Below are positions 17,262 through 26,416 of a DNA stretch of 64,000 nt, piece after piece. The stretch lies in NCBI RefSeq assembly GCF_004143485.2, contig NZ_ML974135.1, positions 132,286-196,285 of the forward strand, read 5' to 3'. Both the position numbers and the translations under genes were made by a program. The first letter of the stretch is position 1; every line of letters starts with the position of its first letter. The notes beneath the pieces are model-generated. The model was not told where the DNA came from, did not search any database, and saw only the letters and a program-made list of their open reading frames with translations. The DNA comes from Halorussus amylolyticus. Lineage in GTDB: Archaea > Halobacteriota > Halobacteria > Halobacteriales > Haladaptataceae.

Positions 17262-17534
17262 TCAGACGGCTTCGACGCCCTCGGCTCCCGACTGGAGACA
17301 CTCCCTGACGGGGTCGGCGAGGACGTAAATCTGCTTGCGGGCGTCGGGGATGTACACCCGCTCTTCGACCACGCCGTCGTCTTTCAGCCGTTTCATCGAA
17401 CTCCGGACGGTTCGGGGCGAGAGCCGGGTTCGCTCGCTGAGTTGGCCCTGCGTCAGGGGTTGGTCGGCGTATTCGAGCACCTTTACCACCAGCTTCGCGC
17501 TCGGCGGTGCGTCAGGGTCGAGACAGTCGGACAT
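17262..17534 (-). CDS. Winged-helix transcriptional regulator (MarR/TrmB-like)
   Basis: 90-residue single winged-helix domain. Helix-turn-helix: QLSERTRLSPRTVRSSMKRL with wing DGVVEERVYIPDARKQ. There is no ligand domain. Single-domain regulators like this are common in haloarchaea. It precedes the MazG-like gene on the same strand with a 41-base gap. Target is unknown. Confidence 0.78.
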   Translation of the reverse strand: MSDCLDPDAPPSAKLVVKVLEYADQPLTQGQLSERTRLSPRTVRSSMKRLKDDGVVEERVYIPDARKQIYVLADPVRECLQSGAEGVEAV

Positions 17535-17671
17535 TCACTCGGAGTATGTCGCGCCGGGGGATTATACGTTTGCTAACCCCAGTGAAACGAGGTTACTTCG
17601 AGGTAACCGCCCCGCGCGTTTCGACGTCTGACTGTCGGCGCGGACAGCGAAGAACGGAAAATCGAAGCCGG

Positions 17672-18436
17672 TTACGCCTCTTTGAACGCCACGCACCGAG
17701 ACACGCTCGACTCGCCGCCGCGGAACCGCCACGGGAACGTCCCGATTTGGACCCGCTCGTTCAGGAGTTCCTCGGGGACCTGTGCGTTCTCGACGTGAAC
17801 GATGCCCTCGGGGAACAGTTCGGTGTGCATGAGCTGATACCCCTCCGGCGGGAAGATTTCGTCCAAGTCGTCCACGCCGAGGTGGTCTGCGGCCTCCGCC
17901 GCGAGTTCGGGACGCACGTCGCGGACCACCGTGTTCATCGGGTGGTCGGCGCTCCCGCAGTCGAGGATGAGGTAATTGAGGTTCTTTTCTTTGCACCAGT
18001 CGGCGAACTCCTGATTCGGTCCGGGGTGCTTGCAGAAGAACGCGTGGGGGTCGGCCTCCTCGCGGTGCCACGCGTACTTCTGATAGCCGGTGTGGACGAA
18101 CAGGATGTCGCCCTCGCGCACGTCGGCGACGTCCTCTATCATGTCGCTGGTGTACACGTCGTAGTCGCCCACCTTGTCGGAGATGTCGGCGACCACCGCG
18201 TCGCTCACCAGTTCGTCGAGCGGCATCGACTCGATGTCCCGGCCGTGGGCGACGAAGTGCTTCTCGCCGTCGAGGTGGGTGCCGGTGTGGTTCATGAACT
18301 CTATCTTCTGGCCGTTGACCTTCTCGGTGTCGAGGCTCTTCTCGTACCACACCTTGGGGTTGTCGTAAGTCGGCCACGCGGGCGTGTCCTGAGACCACGG
18401 CTGGGTCAGGTCGTACATTTCGTATCCGTCTAACAT
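17672..18436 (-). CDS. Cyclase-family metal-dependent hydrolase (kynurenine formamidase-like)
   Basis: 254-residue enzyme of the cyclase superfamily. The metal-binding signature HTGTHLDGEKHF is present near residue 50, along with DILFVHTGYQ and LDCGSADHP strands and a late FPEGIVHVENA block. Members hydrolyse formylkynurenine or other cyclic and linear amides. It is divergent from the cox-like medium subunit, which may point to a shared catabolic pathway, but the substrate is not evident. Confidence 0.82.
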   Translation of the reverse strand: MLDGYEMYDLTQPWSQDTPAWPTYDNPKVWYEKSLDTEKVNGQKIEFMNHTGTHLDGEKHFVAHGRDIESMPLDELVSDAVVADISDKVGDYDVYTSDMIEDVADVREGDILFVHTGYQKYAWHREEADPHAFFCKHPGPNQEFADWCKEKNLNYLILDCGSADHPMNTVVRDVRPELAAEAADHLGVDDLDEIFPPEGYQLMHTELFPEGIVHVENAQVPEELLNERVQIGTFPWRFRGGESSVSRCVAFKEA

Positions 18437-18561
18437 GTCGTGAACACCTCTGAATTCTTGAAAGGTCGTGGCAGGGACTTAAAGCTTCGTGGGGGTACCG
18501 TACTAAAACGCCGGTTCGGGTGCGGAGACCCTCGACATTGGTATGGGAAATCACGCCAAGG

Positions 18562-18567
18562 TTTATA
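18562..18567 (+). promoter_or_regulatory. TATA-like box of the medium-subunit operon
   Basis: TTTATA at 18562-18567 inside the 237-base divergent gap. It predicts transcription from about 18592 and an 80-base leader before the ATG at 18674. An in-frame ATG at 18578 would lie upstream of that transcript start, which supports 18674. Confidence 0.4.
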
Positions 18568-18673
18568 ACAGTCGTACGTGAAGTTTCGGATTCACCGATT
18601 TCCCGACTCGATTCGGGACGCTTTCGGCGAACTTCAGGCACTGCTCGCAAACCGCACACGAAACATCCACGAT

Positions 18674-19591
18674 ATGAAACCCGCACCGTTCGAATACCAC
18701 CGACCGACGACCGTGGCCGAGGCGGCCGACCTGCTCGCCGACCGCGACCACGCCGAACTTCTGGCCGGAAATCAGTCGCTCGGTATCGTGATGGCGAATC
18801 GACTCGCGACCCCCGACCACCTCATCGACCTCAACGCGGTCGAAGACCTCGATTACGTCGAAGAGCGCGCCGACGGCGACGCCGTCGCCGTCGGCGCAAT
18901 GACCACCCACCGGACTATCGAGCGTTCGGGCCTGCTCGCAGAGCGCCTGCCGATGCTCCCCGAGGCCGCCGAGCAAATCGCGGGACCGAGCGTCCGGAAC
19001 CGCGGTACGCTCGGCGGAAGCGTCGGCGAGGCCGACCCCGCGGGGAACTACCCCGCCGCGCTGCTCGCGCTCGATGCGACCCTCGAACTCGTGTCGGCCG
19101 ACGGCGAGCGCGAGGTCCCCGTCTCCGACTACTTCATCGCGTACATGTTCACCGACCTCGGCGAGGACGAGATTATCGCGGCCGCGAGGGTACCGACCGA
19201 GCCGTTTCCGCCCGACAGGACCGGGATGGCGTTCCTCGAACTCAAGCCCGCGGCCCAGACGTGGCCGACCGTCAGCGCCGCGAGCGCGATACGGGTGGAC
19301 GACCCGGACGCCACAAAGCCGGTCGTTGAGGAGGCCCGTCTCGCGCTGGCGAACGCCGCGGACGTTCCCCTCCGCGTCGAGGAGTGCGAGACCGCAATCG
19401 AGGGCGAACCGCTTTCCGAGGAAACGCTCGCGGCCGTCGCCGAGGCGGCGACGGCCGCGGCCGACCCCGCCGACGAGATGCACGCCGACCGGGAGTTCAA
19501 GTGCGAGGTCGCGGGCGAGTACGCGCGGCGCTCGCTCGCGGCCTCGTACGACCGCGCGACGAACGGCGAGACCGATACTGACCAACTGTAA
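18674..19591 (+). CDS. Molybdenum hydroxylase medium (FAD) subunit, CoxM-like
   Basis: 305-residue FAD-binding subunit that passes electrons from Fe-S clusters to an acceptor. It starts MKPAPFEYHRPTTVAEAADLL. The FAD motifs are LLAGNQSLG (usually AGGxSL) and IAGPSVRNRGTLGGSV (usually R-NxGTxGG). A CODH-C-like C-terminal domain follows. It is the first gene of a two-gene unit with a CoxG-like protein. The matching small and large subunits are on the opposite strand 3-5 kb away, so the operon is split. Confidence 0.88.
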   Translation: MKPAPFEYHRPTTVAEAADLLADRDHAELLAGNQSLGIVMANRLATPDHLIDLNAVEDLDYVEERADGDAVAVGAMTTHRTIERSGLLAERLPMLPEAAEQIAGPSVRNRGTLGGSVGEADPAGNYPAALLALDATLELVSADGEREVPVSDYFIAYMFTDLGEDEIIAAARVPTEPFPPDRTGMAFLELKPAAQTWPTVSAASAIRVDDPDATKPVVEEARLALANAADVPLRVEECETAIEGEPLSEETLAAVAEAATAAADPADEMHADREFKCEVAGEYARRSLAASYDRATNGETDTDQL

Positions 19592-19593
19592 CC

Positions 19594-20097
19594 ATGATGG
19601 AATTTGACGGCGAATTCGAATCCGACCTGCCCCGAGACGAACTGTGGAGCTACTTCACCGACCCCGACGTGCTGGCCGAGTGCGCGCCCGGAACCGACGC
19701 CATCGAGTTAGAGTCGCCCCACGAGGTCACCGCGACCATCTCGGTCGGCGTCGGGAGCGTCAAACCCACCTTCGACGTGGAGATGGTGGTCACGCGCGCC
19801 GACCGACCCGAACTGCTGGAGATGCAGGCCGACGGGAGCGCGTCCCGGAACGCGTTCGACGCGGTCGCCGAGATGAGCTTAGACGAGCGCGACGACGGCG
19901 GGACGACCGCCTACTGGGCGGCCAAGACCGACGTATCCGGCATGATAGCGAGTCTCGGCCAGCGAGCGTTGGGGAGCGTGACGAACAAGCTGGTGAACGA
20001 CTTCTTCGAGGACTTAGAGGAGAAGGCGCGAGAGGGCGAACCCGCGGAATCGAAACTGGAGGGCAAGCCCGACGCGGAAGCGTCGTTGGAGGATTGA
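19594..20097 (+). CDS. CoxG-like SRPBCC protein
   Basis: 167-residue single SRPBCC domain of the CoxG (carbon monoxide dehydrogenase subunit G) family. Motifs: DLPRDELWSYFTDPDVLAEC, APGTDAIE and the helical C-terminal GQRALGSVTNKLVNDFFEDL. CoxG proteins help membrane recruitment or maturation of molybdenum hydroxylases. Two bases separate it from the medium subunit stop. Confidence 0.85.
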   Translation: MMEFDGEFESDLPRDELWSYFTDPDVLAECAPGTDAIELESPHEVTATISVGVGSVKPTFDVEMVVTRADRPELLEMQADGSASRNAFDAVAEMSLDERDDGGTTAYWAAKTDVSGMIASLGQRALGSVTNKLVNDFFEDLEEKAREGEPAESKLEGKPDAEASLED

Positions 20098-20236
20098 GTT
20101 CGCGGCGCGCGGAGGGCCATCGACGACTCGGCGACGTCGGATTCGAACTCAAACTCGAACTCGGACCCGAATCCGGACGCCGACGCGGTGTTCGAGTATC
20201 ACAACGGTTTTACAACCGAGTTCGGTATCGGATTTT

Positions 20237-21610
20237 ATGACGTCCTTCGAACTGAACGAGGAACTCCTCGCCCGCGAACTCGCGGGCGAGGAGTTCGCCG
20301 TCGCCGTCGTCACCGCGACCAAGCCGGACTTCTACAAGCAGGCACCGCTAGTGAAGGCGGCCGACGAGCGCGGCCTCCCCTGTTTCGTCCTCCACACCGG
20401 ACAACACTACGACGACGTGCTCGGCCACGGACTCGCGGAGTACGACGTCGAATCCCACATCGGCGTGGACATGCGAATCCGCGGCGGCCTCTCGGAGAAG
20501 ACCGCCGACCTGATGACTCGCACGAAGTCGGTCGCGGAGTACTTCGAGTCGGAGTTCCCCGACACGACGATTCTCCCCGTCGTTCACGGCGACACGCACG
20601 CGGCGGGCGTCTTCCCGCAGGCGTGGGCGTTCGCCACGAACCAATTCGTCGCCCACAACGAAGCAGGGCTTCGCGGAATGATGCCCTCGTTCGACAACGT
20701 CGAGGACCCCGAGGCGTTCGTCACCGACCAGTTCGAGGGCGAGTGGACGCTCAACCGCGCGGAGCCGTTCCCCGAGCAGTACGACACGTTCGTCGGGAGC
20801 GCGGCGTCGATATACCACTTCGCGCCGGTGGAACGCAACCGCCAGCACCTCCTGAACGAGGGCTACCCCGGCGAGTCCGACGGGGTCGAGCGCATCCCGG
20901 TGGTCGGCAACTCCATCGTGGACGCCATCGAGGCGAAGCGCGACCCCGACCTCGACGAATCCATCTTCGACATCTATCCGGCCCTCGAAGCGCGCGACGA
21001 CTGGATTCGAGTGGACATCCACCGACGGGCGAACCTCCTGCCCGAGCGATTCTCGGCCATCGTGGAGGGCGTCGTCGGACTGGTCGAAGACGGGTACAAC
21101 GTGAACTTCGTGGAACTGAACGCGACCAGACGGGCGCTGAAGAACTACGGCTACCGCGAGCGCCTGCTCGAACTCGACGCGGAGCGCGAGAACTTCCTCT
21201 TTACGGGCCTCTGGAAGAAGCACGCCCACGTCTACGAGTTCCTCACGTCCGGCCAGTGCTTCGCGGAGTTCACCGACTCCGGGAGCATGCAGGAGGAACT
21301 CAACGTCATCGACGAGGCGCTGTGTCTCACCGCGCGATTCAACACCGACCGCCCGGAGACCGTGATGGACGCCGAATCGAATCTGCTCGTCCCGCCGACA
21401 TCGGGCAAGGGGGTCCGCGAGATGATAGAGTACGTGTACGAGACCGACGCGGTTCGCGACCGCCTCGAATCCAACGAGAAGCTGTACGGCGAGAACGTGA
21501 GCCAGAAGATAGTGGAGTTCCTCGACGACCGGCGAGACGATTCGGTGTTCGAGTGGGCCCACGACCGGGCCGGGTTCGCGGGCGACGACCGGGCGTTCGA
21601 CTATCTGTGA
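20237..21610 (+). CDS. UDP-N-acetylglucosamine 2-epimerase family protein (divergent WecB)
   Basis: 457-residue GT-B fold protein. WecB-like landmarks are HTGQHYDDV, the PVVHGDTHAAGVF block (GDT), VVGNSIVDAI and DIHRRANLLPERF, which parallels the usual TxHRREN motif. It is about 80 residues longer than bacterial WecB, and several family positions are changed (FTDSGSMQEE matches the usual TDSGGxQEE). It may make ManNAc-type sugars for surface glycans. No other glycan gene is adjacent. Confidence 0.8.
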   Translation: MTSFELNEELLARELAGEEFAVAVVTATKPDFYKQAPLVKAADERGLPCFVLHTGQHYDDVLGHGLAEYDVESHIGVDMRIRGGLSEKTADLMTRTKSVAEYFESEFPDTTILPVVHGDTHAAGVFPQAWAFATNQFVAHNEAGLRGMMPSFDNVEDPEAFVTDQFEGEWTLNRAEPFPEQYDTFVGSAASIYHFAPVERNRQHLLNEGYPGESDGVERIPVVGNSIVDAIEAKRDPDLDESIFDIYPALEARDDWIRVDIHRRANLLPERFSAIVEGVVGLVEDGYNVNFVELNATRRALKNYGYRERLLELDAERENFLFTGLWKKHAHVYEFLTSGQCFAEFTDSGSMQEELNVIDEALCLTARFNTDRPETVMDAESNLLVPPTSGKGVREMIEYVYETDAVRDRLESNEKLYGENVSQKIVEFLDDRRDDSVFEWAHDRAGFAGDDRAFDYL

Positions 21611-21720
21611 TATCCGAGTAGGTGAAATCGGAGTGAGCAAGGAGGCCAGAGGCGTGAGGTTGCGGCGTCTCCGAGGCTCAAACGATAGCTACCCTCGCTT
21701 CGGATACGCCCCCGTTGTGA

Positions 21721-21881
21721 GACGGTACCGAACTAGCTTCTACTTGAGCACGAATTGTCCGAAAACGGTGACGTGATGCTCGCGGAGACGGTACTGAGCT
21801 AGCTTCTGCTTGAACACGAATTGTCCGAAGACGGCGACGTGATGTTCACGGAGACGGTACCGAACTAGCTTCTGCTTGAGC
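21721..21881. repeat. 66-bp tandem repeat, about 2.4 copies
   Basis: Copies start at 21721, 21787 and 21853 with about 88% identity between the first two. The period is 22 codons. In one forward frame both full copies read LLLEHELSE-GDVM-ETV followed by TAG, and about half of the differences between copies are synonymous, which hints at a decayed coding repeat. Confidence 0.75.
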
Positions 21882-22052
21882 CTAGGGGAAACCGCACAGC
21901 ACCGCGACCACAGGCCTCACACCTCCCCAGCCTCCTGCGGTCCTCGCTTCGCTGCGGTCCTCGTCCACCGTCGGACACGTCCGACGAGCCATCGGTCACT
22001 CCGTTCCCGATGACCTCGCGCGCTTGCGCGGCGCATGAACGCGCCGCGCAGC

Positions 22053-22099
22053 ACGCGCCGAACGCACAGACGCGCCGAACACGCAGACGCGCCGGACGG
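22053..22099. repeat. 17-bp tandem repeat
   Basis: Units ACGCGCCGAACGCACAG (22053-22069) and ACGCGCCGAACACGCAG (22070-22086), with a partial third unit from 22087. Non-coding. Confidence 0.6.
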
Positions 22100-22196
22100 A
22101 GTGTGAAAACCGACGAGCGACGGAGTGGAAAGCCACTGACTTCGAACACGGACAGAATCAGTAACAAACGCGAGACAGACACGGACCGAAATCCCG

Positions 22197-24674
22197 CTAC
22201 TCGTCCTCCCTCTCCCGAATCCGCTCTCGCACCCGGTTCGGCGTGAACGGAATCTGGTCGGCTTGCACGTCCAACGGCTCCAACGCCGCGTTTATCGAAC
22301 ACGCGAGGCTCGCCGGTCCGTCAATCATCCCGCCTTCTCCCGTGCCTTTCGCGCCGGTCGGAGTGAAGGGCGACGGCGTCTCGGTGTGGTCGAGTTCCAT
22401 CTCCGGGATGTTCTCGATGGACGGCAGGCGGTAGTCGAACATCGTGATGGCCTGGGGCTGACCGTCGTCGGCGTAGCCGAACTCCTCCAGGAGCGCCGCG
22501 CCGATGCCCTGCGCCAGACCGCCGTGGGCCTGCCCCTCGACTATCGTCGGATTGAGTTGGGTGCCGCAGTCCCGGAGCGAGTAGAATTTCAGAATCTCGA
22601 CCTCGCCGGTCTTGGCGTCCACCTCCACGATTGGCGCGTTCGCCGCGAACGCCGCGGTCGGGTACACCGGGAGCTTTCTGGCGAGCGCGTCGTCGAACTC
22701 CTCCAAGTCGGTCGCGGGGTGCTGGTAGTCGTAGCTCGCGCGGGTCAGTCGGTCGTCGTCGGGTCGCTCGCGGTCTCGCTCCGCGAGCGCCGCGAGCGAC
22801 AGGCGCTCGCCGCCCGCGCGTTCGACCGCGCCGTCGCGGTAGACCACGTCTCGGTCGGGGCAGTCCCACACCTCCGCGGCCAGGGTTTCGAGGTTCTCGG
22901 TCAGCGCCTCGCCGAGACCCTTCGCCGCGCCCGAGACCATCACCGCCATCCGCGAGGCGGCGGTGCCGTACTCGGTCGGGGCCTCGACGCTGTCGAGGTA
23001 GCGCACGTCGATGTCGCTCGAGAGGACGCCGAGTTCGTCGGCAAGCAGTTGGGTCACGAGCGTCTGGTGGCCCTGTCCCGACGAGTCGGTGGCGAGGAAG
23101 GCCCGCACCGTCCCGTCCGGCCGGATTTCCGCCCGGAGGTGTTCGGGGAGTTCGGCCACGTCGTCGCGGTCGCGGTCGGCGAGTCTCTCCCGATTCGAAC
23201 GCTGGCGGTCGGTCCAGTCCGACCCCGAGACGCCGGGTTCGATGTGGACCGTCGGGCGCGCGCCGCGGTACTTTCCCTCCGCGCGCTTGGCTTCGACGAC
23301 CTCGGGGTCGAGCAGGCCGCCGTCGCGCTCGTCCTCGATTTTCTCTTGGACGTGCGCGAGCGCGGCGGGGAAGTCGCCCGAGTCGTAGATGTTCTTCGAC
23401 GGGAGTTCGTAGGGCATCTGGTCGGACTCGATGAGATTCCGCCTGCGGAGAGCGTCGGGGTCCATTCCGATTTCCTCGGCGGCCTCGTCCACTATCATCT
23501 CCAACGCGTAGAGATGAGCGGGCACGCCGAATCCCCGGTAGGCTGTCTGACAGGTCTTGTTCGTCAGCACGAGGTCGTACTCGTACCGGGCGTCCTGCAC
23601 GTCGTAGGCGTTCGTGAGGACCGAAAGCGGCTTGAGGACCTGATTCACGGGGTAGCGCGGCCACGCGCCGAAGTCGTCCACGAACCAGAAATCGAGGCCG
23701 CGAATCGTGCCGTCGTCGTCCACCGCGAGTTTCACGTCGTACTCGCGCTCGGTCGAGTGCATGTCGCCGCCCTGCAGATTCTCGATGCGGTCCTCCACGA
23801 ACGCGACCGGTCGATTCAGTTCCTTGCTCGCCATCGCGGCGAGACAGCAGTAGCGGTGAATCGCGATTTTCGTCCCGAAGCTCCCGCCCACGTCGGGCGG
23901 CACGTCGAGGTTCACGTCGTCGGGGTCGTAGCCGAGCGTGTCGTAGACGGTGTCGTCCACGAGGGTGTGAAGCTGGATGTTGCAGTCGATGTCGAACGAG
24001 TCCGAATCGTCGTCGTAGTCGGCGACGACGCCCGCGGTTTCGAGCGGGACGCCCGAGATTCGACCCCACGAGTAAGAGCCTTCTACGACGTGGTCGGCGT
24101 CCGCGAACGCCCCGTCGGGGTCGCCGAAGGTGAGTTCCTCGTGGTCGCCGACGTTGGTTCCGAAGTCCTCGTGGACCAGCGTCTCGTCCTCGCGCGCGCC
24201 CCGGGGGTCCACCACCGGGTCGAGCGTGTCGTAGCTCACGTCCACGAGGTCCACCGCGTCCTCGGCGACGTACCGGTCGTCGGCGACCACGACCGCGACC
24301 GGTTCGCCGACGTAGCGCACCTTGCCGTCGGCGAGCGACCACTCCTCGAAGCCCGTCAGTCCCGCAGGCATCGGGTTGTAGTCGGCCTTGATGTCCTCGG
24401 CAGTCAGCACGAGGTGACAGCCGGGGTGGTCCTCGGCGGCGCTCGTGTCGATGGACTCGATTTCGGCGTGGGCGTGGACGCTCCGGTAGAGCGCCATGTG
24501 GAGCGCACTCTCGGGGGCCTTGTCGTGGATATACTCGGCTTCGCCCGTGAGGATGCGGCGGTCCTCGACGCGGTTGAGACCGCTCCCGGTGAATTTCTCG
24601 GAGGTAGCGCGCTCTGACCCCCGGGCGTCGGCCGAGGTGGAGCCGTCGGCGTCGGAGTCGGGACGGGAACTCAT
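22197..24674 (-). CDS. Molybdenum hydroxylase large subunit (xanthine dehydrogenase/CoxL family)
   Basis: 825-residue molybdopterin-binding catalytic subunit. The ATG at 24674 overlaps the small-subunit stop (ATGA). Family motifs: GSGLNRVEDRRILTGEAEYI at the start, DVGGSFGTKI for cofactor contact, and a late GAKGTGEGGMIDGPA block holding the catalytic Glu. The active-site loop reads TAYRGFGVPA, so the CSFR loop of form I CO dehydrogenase is absent; the enzyme is better placed with aldehyde/xanthine/form II-type hydroxylases. Substrate unknown. Confidence 0.9.
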   Translation of the reverse strand: MSSRPDSDADGSTSADARGSERATSEKFTGSGLNRVEDRRILTGEAEYIHDKAPESALHMALYRSVHAHAEIESIDTSAAEDHPGCHLVLTAEDIKADYNPMPAGLTGFEEWSLADGKVRYVGEPVAVVVADDRYVAEDAVDLVDVSYDTLDPVVDPRGAREDETLVHEDFGTNVGDHEELTFGDPDGAFADADHVVEGSYSWGRISGVPLETAGVVADYDDDSDSFDIDCNIQLHTLVDDTVYDTLGYDPDDVNLDVPPDVGGSFGTKIAIHRYCCLAAMASKELNRPVAFVEDRIENLQGGDMHSTEREYDVKLAVDDDGTIRGLDFWFVDDFGAWPRYPVNQVLKPLSVLTNAYDVQDARYEYDLVLTNKTCQTAYRGFGVPAHLYALEMIVDEAAEEIGMDPDALRRRNLIESDQMPYELPSKNIYDSGDFPAALAHVQEKIEDERDGGLLDPEVVEAKRAEGKYRGARPTVHIEPGVSGSDWTDRQRSNRERLADRDRDDVAELPEHLRAEIRPDGTVRAFLATDSSGQGHQTLVTQLLADELGVLSSDIDVRYLDSVEAPTEYGTAASRMAVMVSGAAKGLGEALTENLETLAAEVWDCPDRDVVYRDGAVERAGGERLSLAALAERDRERPDDDRLTRASYDYQHPATDLEEFDDALARKLPVYPTAAFAANAPIVEVDAKTGEVEILKFYSLRDCGTQLNPTIVEGQAHGGLAQGIGAALLEEFGYADDGQPQAITMFDYRLPSIENIPEMELDHTETPSPFTPTGAKGTGEGGMIDGPASLACSINAALEPLDVQADQIPFTPNRVRERIREREDE

Positions 24675-25252
24675 CGGTCGGCCTCCGTCTCGGTCGCTCC
24701 GTCGCCCGTCGCTTCCTCGTCGTCTGCCGCTCCTTCGTCGTCCGCTTCGCCGTCCATCCGGTCGGCGGCGCGAAGCACCGCGTCGTAGATGTTCTGATAC
24801 CCGGTACACCGACAGATGTTGTCGGCGAGTCCGTCCTCGATGTCGTCGCGGTCGGGGTCGGGTTCGCTGTCGAGGAGTTCCTTGGTCGCCATCACGAAAC
24901 CGCTGGTGCAGAAGCCACACTGGAGCGCGTGTTCCTCGTGGAACGACTCCTGAATCGGGTGGAGCGCGCCGTCGTCGGCCAGTCCCTCGACCGTCTCGAT
25001 GTCCGCGCCGTCGGCCTGGACCGCGTAGGTGAGACACGACTTGACGGCCCGGCCGTCCATCAGCACCGTGCAGGCTCCGCAGACGCCGTGTTCGCACCCG
25101 ACCCGAACGCCGCGCAAACCTCGGGCGTCCCGGAGGAAGTCCGAGAGCTTGTGACGGGGTTCGACCTCCGCGGTGACTTCCTCGCCGTTGACCGAGAGCG
25201 CGATTTCCTCGGTCGGGTAGTCGAGCGGACCGGATATGTCATTAACACTCAT
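24671..25252 (-). CDS. Molybdenum hydroxylase small [2Fe-2S] subunit (CoxS-like)
   Basis: 193-residue electron-transfer subunit with two [2Fe-2S] clusters: GCEHGVCGACTVLMDG in the plant-ferredoxin-like domain, and QCGFCTSGFVM with CRCTGYQNI in the helical domain. The ATG at 25252 is preferred to 25267 because a TTTAAG box at about 25281-25287 would start transcription between them. The tail is an acidic Glu/Asp/Ala extension of about 35 residues. First gene of the small-large operon. Confidence 0.93.
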   Translation of the reverse strand: MSVNDISGPLDYPTEEIALSVNGEEVTAEVEPRHKLSDFLRDARGLRGVRVGCEHGVCGACTVLMDGRAVKSCLTYAVQADGADIETVEGLADDGALHPIQESFHEEHALQCGFCTSGFVMATKELLDSEPDPDRDDIEDGLADNICRCTGYQNIYDAVLRAADRMDGEADDEGAADDEEATGDGATETEADR

Positions 25253-25331
25253 GAGAGATGTTGACATTCTGCTGGGTGGTGCTTAAACGTTGTCCCGAAA
25301 TCGCAGACTGAAGGGAGCTGTGCCAGCGCGA

Positions 25332-25364
25332 CCGGTCGGGTCGAGCGCCGCTCGACCCGACCGG
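25332..25364. other. Perfect 16-bp inverted repeat in the coxS/hemE divergent gap
   Basis: Arms 25332-25347 and 25349-25364 are exact reverse complements around a single base. It lies between the divergent starts of the small subunit and hemE, so it can only be in one leader or act as a double-stranded operator or cruciform, not as a terminator. Confidence 0.5.
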
Positions 25365-25405
25365 ATTGCGAAACCATTAGCCCGTCGCGTGAGAAGAACC
25401 GGGCA

Positions 25406-26416
25406 ATGAGCGACCTACTGGTGCGGGCCGCCCGCGGCGAGCGAACCGAGCGTCCCCCGGTGTGGCTGATGCGCCAAGCCGGGCGGTACATCCCCGAGTA
25501 CCGCGACATACGCGAGGAGTACACCTTCAAGCAGGCCATCTCGACCCCCGAGGTCGCCGAACGCATCACCCTCCTGCCGTGGGAGCTGTTCGAACCCGAC
25601 GGCCTGGTGATGTTCTCGGACATCCTCACGGTGCTCGAACCCCTCGGTCTCGACTATCACATCGAGAGCGGCGTCGGCCCCGTGGTCGAGAACCCCGTGA
25701 ACGGTCCCGCGGACGTGCCCGCGGGCCACGCGGACGTGCGCGAGGAACTCGGTTACGTGGGTGCCCTGCTGGAACGCCTGCAGGCCAGCATCGGCGACGA
25801 GACCAGCATCATCGGCTTCACCGGCGGCCCGTTCACCCTCGCGGCCTACGCGGTGGCGGGTCAGCCAGCCGGGAAGAAACAGCTTCCCATCCGAAAGTTC
25901 CGGGTCGAGCATCCAGACGCCTTCGCCGACCTGCTCGAACGCTTCGCCGACGTGGTGGTCGAGTACGTCGAGTACCAGGTCGAGGCGGGCGCGGACGTGA
26001 TTCAGCTGTTCGACACCTACGCCGGACTCCTCACGCCCGACGACTACGCGGAGTTCGTCCAACCGCTCCACCGGCGAATCCTCGACGCGGCCGACGTTCC
26101 CACCATCGTCTTCGCGCGAAACCCCGGCGGAAAGCTGGATTTACTCGCCGACTCGGGCGCGGACGTGGTGAGCCTCGACTGGACCGTGGACATGGCCGAC
26201 GCCCGCGAGCAGTTGGGCGAGACGCCCGTGCAGGGCAACCTCGACCCGACGTACCTGCTCGGCGATAGGGAATTCATCCGCGAGCGAACCGAATCCGTCA
26301 TCGAGAAGGCCGGACCGAAGGGCCACATCCTGAACCTCGGTCACGGCATCAATCGGAACACGCCGGTCGAGAACGCGCAGGCGTTCGTGGAGACTGCGAA
26401 GCAGTGGGAGTGGTGA
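25406..26416 (+). CDS. hemE: Uroporphyrinogen decarboxylase
   Basis: 336-residue cytoplasmic enzyme converting uroporphyrinogen III to coproporphyrinogen III. It has the N-terminal PVWLMRQAGRYIPEYR (usual P-x-W-x-MRQAGR substrate loop), FSDILTVLEPLG with the catalytic Asp, GFTGGPFTLAAY, and the C-terminal HILNLGHGI motif. Length matches the family. Present with HemG/HemY- and HemH-type genes 7-9 kb downstream, it indicates a porphyrin-intermediate heme route. Confidence 0.96.
   Translation: MSDLLVRAARGERTERPPVWLMRQAGRYIPEYRDIREEYTFKQAISTPEVAERITLLPWELFEPDGLVMFSDILTVLEPLGLDYHIESGVGPVVENPVNGPADVPAGHADVREELGYVGALLERLQASIGDETSIIGFTGGPFTLAAYAVAGQPAGKKQLPIRKFRVEHPDAFADLLERFADVVVEYVEYQVEAGADVIQLFDTYAGLLTPDDYAEFVQPLHRRILDAADVPTIVFARNPGGKLDLLADSGADVVSLDWTVDMADAREQLGETPVQGNLDPTYLLGDREFIRERTESVIEKAGPKGHILNLGHGINRNTPVENAQAFVETAKQWEW

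Larger units (their letters stand above)
21611..22196. other. 586-bp gene-free, repeat-rich spacer
   Basis: No convincing gene on either strand. It contains a 66-bp tandem repeat, a 17-bp tandem repeat and CG-rich short palindromic words (GCGCCGCGC, TCGGACACGTCCGA). It separates the WecB-like gene from the large hydroxylase subunit, whose transcripts converge here. Confidence 0.6.

Noticed and set aside
22263-24617. 784-codon open frame opposite the large hydroxylase subunit
   Set aside because: It lies antisense to a gene with full family motifs and reads as a mirror of its codon bias. No homology features.
22197-24674. Aerobic CO dehydrogenase (form I)
   Set aside because: The active-site loop is AYRGFG, lacking the CSFR sequence of form I CoxL.
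22197-25097. 966-residue extended form of the large subunit
   Set aside because: The extra N terminus is Arg-rich and overlaps the small-subunit gene in another frame; the ATGA-coupled start at 24674 fits the family.
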